NCBI RefSeq assembly: GCF_900187105.1
Contig: NZ_LT906482.1
Span: forward strand, 1,798,001 to 1,862,000
Reading direction: 5' to 3'
Source: Eikenella corrodens
GTDB lineage: Bacteria > Pseudomonadota > Gammaproteobacteria > Burkholderiales > Neisseriaceae
DNA: 64,000 nt
Position numbers and translations under genes: made by a program. The notes under the pieces are model-generated. The model did no database searches and was not told where the DNA came from. It saw only the letters and a program-made list of their open reading frames with translations. Shown one piece after another: positions 59,978 to 64,000 of the stretch; position 1 is the first letter of the stretch; the number at the start of each line of letters is the position of its first letter.

Positions 59978-60994
59978 TTACCCGCGCCGCAAATATTCTG
60001 CCAGCGGCTTGGGCAAACCGTATTCCGCCGCATTGGCCCATAGGCTGCCGTGTGCCGCAGCGGCCGCCACGCCGTTTGCCTGCAACGGCGTAATCTGCAA
60101 CAGGCGGTGCGTGAGGCGGTGGCTCACCAAATCCCCTTCGGCCAAATCTTCTACGGCCACGCCGAAAGCGGCTGCACGTTCATACAAGTCATCCAGCCGC
60201 TCAAAGCAGGGCACGCAGTAGAGCCCGCCCCAAATGCCGCCGGACGGGCGTTTTTCCAGCAGCACCCTGCCCCGTTTGTCGCGCAACACCAGCCAATACA
60301 GCGCCACTTCCTTCACCGCCACTGCGGTTTTCTTGCGCGGCAGTTCGGCAATCCGCCCTTGCTGTTTGGCCAGGCAGATTTCCGCCATCGGGCAGGCATA
60401 GCAATGCGGTTTGCTGCGTTTGCACACCATCGCGCCCAAGTCCATCAGCCCTTGCGTGTAGGGGGTCATGTCCTCGGCTGCGGGCAGCAGGCTTTCGGCC
60501 AAATCCCACAAAACGGTTTCGAATTTTTTGTCGCCGATTGCCCCGTCTTGTGCAAACACTCGGCACAAAACGCGCTTCACGTTGCCGTCTAAAATCGCTT
60601 CGCGCCGGCCGAAGGCAAAGGCGGCAATCGCCGCCGCCGTGCTGCGCCCCACGCCCTTGAGCGTTTCCAAGCCTTGGCGCGTATCGGGAAAGCGGCCGCC
60701 GAAATCGTGCATCACTTGTTTGGCCGCCGCATGCAGATTGCGGGCGCGGCTGTAGTAGCCCAGCCCGGCCCACAGCGCGAGAACTTCGTCTTCATCCGCC
60801 GCGGCCAGCGCGGCTACGTTTGGAAACGCCGCCAGAAAACGCGGGTAGTATGCCAACACGGTGGCCACCTGCGTTTGCTGCAGCATAATCTCCGAAAGCC
60901 ACACCGCATAAGGATCGCGCACCTGCCAAGGCAGGCCGTGCCGCCCGTGTTGCTTTTGCCAGCGCACCAGCCGGGCGGAGAAATCTGTGTTCAT
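59978..60994 (-). CDS. mutY: Adenine DNA glycosylase MutY
   Basis: MutY removes adenine mispaired with 8-oxoguanine. The 338-aa protein has the helix-hairpin-helix LKGVGRSTAAAI, the catalytic Asp in LDGNVKRVL, the iron-sulfur pattern C-x6-C-x2-C-x5-C (CKRSKPHCYACPMAEIC) and a C-terminal NUDIX-like domain. ATG 60994 begins the conserved protein; the open frame upstream includes an uptake sequence and is excluded. Confidence 0.95.
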   Translation of the reverse strand: MNTDFSARLVRWQKQHGRHGLPWQVRDPYAVWLSEIMLQQTQVATVLAYYPRFLAAFPNVAALAAADEDEVLALWAGLGYYSRARNLHAAAKQVMHDFGGRFPDTRQGLETLKGVGRSTAAAIAAFAFGRREAILDGNVKRVLCRVFAQDGAIGDKKFETVLWDLAESLLPAAEDMTPYTQGLMDLGAMVCKRSKPHCYACPMAEICLAKQQGRIAELPRKKTAVAVKEVALYWLVLRDKRGRVLLEKRPSGGIWGGLYCVPCFERLDDLYERAAAFGVAVEDLAEGDLVSHRLTHRLLQITPLQANGVAAAAAHGSLWANAAEYGLPKPLAEYLRRG

Positions 60995-61154
60995 AGATAA
61001 GGCTACCTGAAACCGAAAATCCCGTATTGTATAGCGGATTAAAATGGCAATGATACTGCCCAAGCTGCCGCCGGATGGTTTTCAGGTAGCCTTCCGCCGC
61101 AATCTGCCCGTTTCCCGCTATAATCGCAGCCCAAACCAACCACGATTGCCAGTC

Positions 61155-62312
61155 ATGACCATCCATACCCTCTTCGCCACCTGCCCGCGCGGCCTCGAAA
61201 CCATCCTCACCCAAGAGCTGGACGCCCAAGGCTGCACCCATATCGCCCCCACCGATGGCGGCGTATCCTGCCAAGGCAGCCTCGAAGCCGCCTACCGCGC
61301 CAACCTCCACTCCCGCACCGCCAGCCGCATCCTGCTGCAACTGGCCAAACAGCCCTACCGCAGCGAAGACGACATTTACCGCGCCGCCAAAAGCATTCGT
61401 TGGGAAGACTGGTTTCATGCCGGGCAAACCTTCAAAATCAAAGTGGAAGGCAAACGCGCCCGCGTGAAAAGTCTCGACTTTACCGCCCTCAAAATCAAAG
61501 ACGGCCTGTGCGACCGCTTCCGCAGCAACCAAGGCCAACGCCCCAGCGTAGACAAATCCAATCCGCACATCCGCATCCACGCCTTCATCAGCGAACAGCA
61601 TGCCGCCATCTTTATCGATACCAGCGGCGAAGCCCTGTTCAAACGCGGCTACCGCCAAGATACCGGTGCCGCCCCCCTGCGCGAAAACCTCGCCGCCGGC
61701 CTGCTCCTGCTCGCCGGCTACAACGGCAGCCAGCCTTTCCAAGACCCTTTCTGCGGCAGCGGCACCCTCCCCATCGAAGCCGCCCTTATCGCCACCCGTC
61801 GCGCGCCCGGCCTCGAACGCCGTTTCGGTTTTGAGCAGCTGGACAACTTTGATGCCGACCTCTGGCAGCGCCTGCGCCAAGAAGCCCAAGCCGCCGTGTT
61901 GCCGCAAGCTCCCGCACCCATCGCCGGCAGCGACACCGACCGCCGCCTGATTCAAACCGCCGCCATCAACGCCCGCGAAGCCCAAGTGGCCGGGCACATC
62001 ATTTTCCAGGTAGCCGACGTGCGCGACACCCGCCCCAACGGCGAAAACGGCATCCTCCTCGCCAATCCGCCCTACGGCGTACGCCTCGAAGAGGTCCAAA
62101 CCCTGCACGCGCTCTACCCCCAGCTCGGCTCCTGGCTCAAACAGCACTACCCCGGCTGGCTCTGCGGCCTGCTCACCGCCGACCGCGACATGCCCAAACT
62201 CATGCGCCTGTCGCCCAAGCGCAAAATCCCCCTGTATAACGGCAACCTCGACTGCCGCCTGTTCCTGCTTGACATGGTGCGCGGCTCCCACCGCACGCCT
62301 AAGGTGGAATAG
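61155..62312 (+). CDS. rlmL: THUMP-domain rRNA methyltransferase (RlmL-like, without RlmK half)
   Basis: A 385-aa protein with an N-terminal THUMP domain (about residues 45-155), a SAM site ([17 protein letters not shown]) and the NPPYG motif that fits m2G formation. It matches the N-terminal half of E. coli RlmKL (G2445 of 23S); the m7G2069 half is absent, as in many other bacteria. A fragment of the 104-bp repeat lies at 61030-61046 just upstream. It is convergent with aspA. Confidence 0.85.
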   Translation: MTIHTLFATCPRGLETILTQELDAQGCTHIAPTDGGVSCQGSLEAAYRANLHSRTASRILLQLAKQPYRSEDDIYRAAKSIRWEDWFHAGQTFKIKVEGKRARVKSLDFTALKIKDGLCDRFRSNQGQRPSVDKSNPHIRIHAFISEQHAAIFIDTSGEALFKRGYRQDTGAAPLRENLAAGLLLLAGYNGSQPFQDPFCGSGTLPIEAALIATRRAPGLERRFGFEQLDNFDADLWQRLRQEAQAAVLPQAPAPIAGSDTDRRLIQTAAINAREAQVAGHIIFQVADVRDTRPNGENGILLANPPYGVRLEEVQTLHALYPQLGSWLKQHYPGWLCGLLTADRDMPKLMRLSPKRKIPLYNGNLDCRLFLLDMVRGSHRTPKVE

Positions 62313-62334
62313 CTGTATTTAAGCATCAAACAAA

Positions 62335-62377
62335 AGGCTACCTGAAAACCAGTAATCGGTTTTCAGGTAGCCTTTGT
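62335..62377. terminator. Uptake-sequence pair terminator, bidirectional
   Basis: Copies at 62335-62347 and 62361-62373 form a hairpin flanked by AAAA and TTTG, between convergent rlmL and aspA. Confidence 0.75.
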
Positions 62378-62394
62378 TTTGTTTCAACTTAAGC

Positions 62395-63792
62395 TTATAA
62401 ATGCGGATTGGCCAAGTTTTGTGGCGACAGGATGCGGTCGAGCTCCGCTTCGCTCAAGAGCTGGCGCTCCAGCACCACTTCGCGCACGGTTTTGCCGGTT
62501 TGGGCGCAGATTTTGCCTACCAAGTCGCCGTTTTCGTGGCCGATATAGGGGTTGAGATAGGTTACCAGACCGATGGAGTTGAAGACGTAGCGTTCGCAGA
62601 TTTCGCGGTTTACCGTGATGCCGCGCACGCATTTATCGGCCAACGTAATGGCGGCGTTGCCTAAAAGCGAGATGCTTTCAAACATGGATTGCGCGATAAC
62701 CGGCTCCATCACGTTGAGCTGGAGCTGGCCGGCTTCGGCGGCGAAGGTGATGGTGGTGTCGTTGCCGATTACTTTGAAGCAAACTTGGTTTACCACTTCG
62801 GGAATCACGGGATTTACCTTGGCGGGCATAATCGATGAGCCGGCCTGCATTTCCGGCAGGTTGATTTCTTTCAGGCCGGCACGCGGGCCGGAGGAGAGTA
62901 GGCGCAGATCATTGCAGATTTTGGAGAGCTTTACTGCAGTGCGCTTCAGGGCGCCGTGCACCATCACATAGGCGCCACAGTCGGAAGTGGCTTCGATCAG
63001 GTTTTCGGTGAGCTTGCAGGGCAGGTCGCTGATTTCGGAGAGTTTTTGCACGGCCAGCGGCGCGTAGTCTTGCGGCGTATTGATGCCTGTACCGATGGCA
63101 GTGGCGCCGAGGTTTACTTCCAGCAGCAGTTGGCGGGTGCGTTCGAGGTTGGTTTCTTCTTCTGCCAGCAGCACTTGGAAGGATTGGAATTCCTGGCCGG
63201 CAGTCATGGGCACGGCATCTTGCAGCTGGGTGCGGCCCATTTTTAGTATGCCTTTGAATTCATCGGCTTTGGCAGCAAAGGTGTCTTTCAGGTGTGCCAG
63301 TTTGCCCAATAGTTCGCCAATGCTGGTGTACACAGCCAGCCGGAAGCCGGTGGGGTAAGCATCGTTAGTAGATTGGCTGGCGTTCACATGATCCATGGGG
63401 TTGACGATGTCGTAGCGGCCTTTGGCGTGGCCTAAGGCTTCCAATGCGAGGTTGGCGATCACTTCATTGGTGTTCATGTTCACCGAAGTGCCGGCGCCGC
63501 CTTGGAATACGTCGGATGGGAATTGGTCGAGGCAGCGGCCTTTAATCAGCACCTCGTCGCAGGCTTGGGCAATGGCGGCGGCGATTTCGGGCTTGAGTGC
63601 GCCCAGCTCGCCGTTGGCTTGGGCTGCGGCTTTTTTCACCATCACCATGCTGCGTACAAACTGGGGTACGTCGGAAATCTTCTGCCCGGAGATTTGGAAG
63701 TTTTCCACTGCGCGCAGGGTGTGGATGCCCCAATAGGCGGCTGCGGGGATTTCGCGTTCGCCTAGGAGGTCGTGTTCGGTGCGGGTTGTCAT
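62395..63792 (-). CDS. aspA: Aspartate ammonia-lyase
   Basis: AspA converts aspartate to fumarate and ammonia, feeding fumarate respiration under low oxygen. The 465-aa protein has the fumarase/aspartase signature [11 protein letters not shown], the catalytic-loop serines included, and [10 protein letters not shown] near the N-terminus. The gene stands alone with a terminator. No FNR box was found upstream. Confidence 0.96.
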   Translation of the reverse strand: MTTRTEHDLLGEREIPAAAYWGIHTLRAVENFQISGQKISDVPQFVRSMVMVKKAAAQANGELGALKPEIAAAIAQACDEVLIKGRCLDQFPSDVFQGGAGTSVNMNTNEVIANLALEALGHAKGRYDIVNPMDHVNASQSTNDAYPTGFRLAVYTSIGELLGKLAHLKDTFAAKADEFKGILKMGRTQLQDAVPMTAGQEFQSFQVLLAEEETNLERTRQLLLEVNLGATAIGTGINTPQDYAPLAVQKLSEISDLPCKLTENLIEATSDCGAYVMVHGALKRTAVKLSKICNDLRLLSSGPRAGLKEINLPEMQAGSSIMPAKVNPVIPEVVNQVCFKVIGNDTTITFAAEAGQLQLNVMEPVIAQSMFESISLLGNAAITLADKCVRGITVNREICERYVFNSIGLVTYLNPYIGHENGDLVGKICAQTGKTVREVVLERQLLSEAELDRILSPQNLANPHL

Positions 63793-63961
63793 GTTTGGCT
63801 ATCCTTTGAGTGGGGTAGGGTGGTTAATGCAGGCTGGCGGCAGCGTTAGCCTAGAGATTGCTGATAGCGTACTGCACTATGTTGGGAGAGTGTTGGTTAG
63901 TATTCATTGCCAGCAAAATGATAGCAGTTAGTTGCTAGACATGATTGGCGTTAAATCAAAG

Positions 63962-63999
63962 AGGCTACCTGAAACAGCAAAACGGTTTTCAGGTAGCCT
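63962..63999. repeat. Uptake-sequence inverted pair at the window end
   Basis: Copies at 63962-63974 and 63987-63999. It probably terminates the next gene outside the window; the 170 bp before aspA hold nothing else I can name. Confidence 0.6.
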
Positions 64000-64000
64000 C

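Noticed and set aside
60792-62291. 499-codon leftward open frame opposite the THUMP methyltransferase and mutY
   Set aside because: Antisense shadow of GC-rich genes; both real genes have clear family motifs.

Overview
This is a 64 kb piece of a chromosome from the family Neisseriaceae, most likely genus Eikenella. The main reason is the 13-mer AGGCTACCTGAAA (reverse complement TTTCAGGTAGCCT), which occurs dozens of times between and inside genes and matches the DNA uptake sequence dialect known for Eikenella. The core gene content also fits this family: rimP-nusA-infB, ribH-nusB, lpxK, kdsB, glyA, ilvA and aspA. No gene gives a species-level identification by itself.

Layout. Positions 1-4487 hold the end of an FAD-dependent oxidoreductase and recB. 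A tRNA cluster follows (three identical Gly-GCC, Cys-GCA, an aberrant Cys-like tRNA, Leu-UAA; 4639-5310). A P2-like prophage remnant is integrated directly behind tRNA-Leu (about 5461-19506). It keeps an integrase, a long leftward early operon (replication initiator gpA, MazG-like protein, DNA methyltransferase, CII-like and Ogr-like regulators and many small unknowns), a divergent S24 repressor, a cargo block with a membrane-anchored nuclease, and the late tail genes gpD, gpU and a truncated gpT. All head, terminase, portal and lysis genes are gone.

Positions 19741-39388 are mostly housekeeping: MoxR/DUF58, rbfA, infB-nusA-rimP, a CopD-like membrane protein, RNase P RNA, trkH, nusB-ribH, folA, lpxK, a Trm112-family gene, kdsB, rluF, an LPS-type GT90 glycosyltransferase, two cyclophilins and a YceI protein. 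Positions 39665-44843 look partly imported: ybiT ends in a terminator made of other Neisseriaceae uptake dialects, and gdhA is flanked by two copies of the ribosome-rescue gene arfA. Positions 45024-64000 contain rlmJ, a predicted FNR-activated small RNA, a Sel1 protein, erpA, glyA, cutA, ilvA, a D-Ala-D-Ala carboxypeptidase, a cluster of secreted cysteine-containing proteins, mutY, a THUMP-domain rRNA methyltransferase and aspA.

How it works together. Inverted pairs of the uptake sequence act as terminators between many genes, and single copies inside genes are read as Gly-Tyr-Leu-Lys, Arg-Leu-Pro-Glu, Phe-Gln-Val-Ala or as an Ala-Thr-stop gene end. The most interesting observations are: the sRNA behind a well-placed FNR box (46577-46765); two ArfA genes whose reading frames each contain an intrinsic terminator; a terminator in the leader of the rimP-nusA-infB operon; the aberrant tRNA; and the prophage cargo module with a membrane-anchored SNase-Excalibur nuclease.
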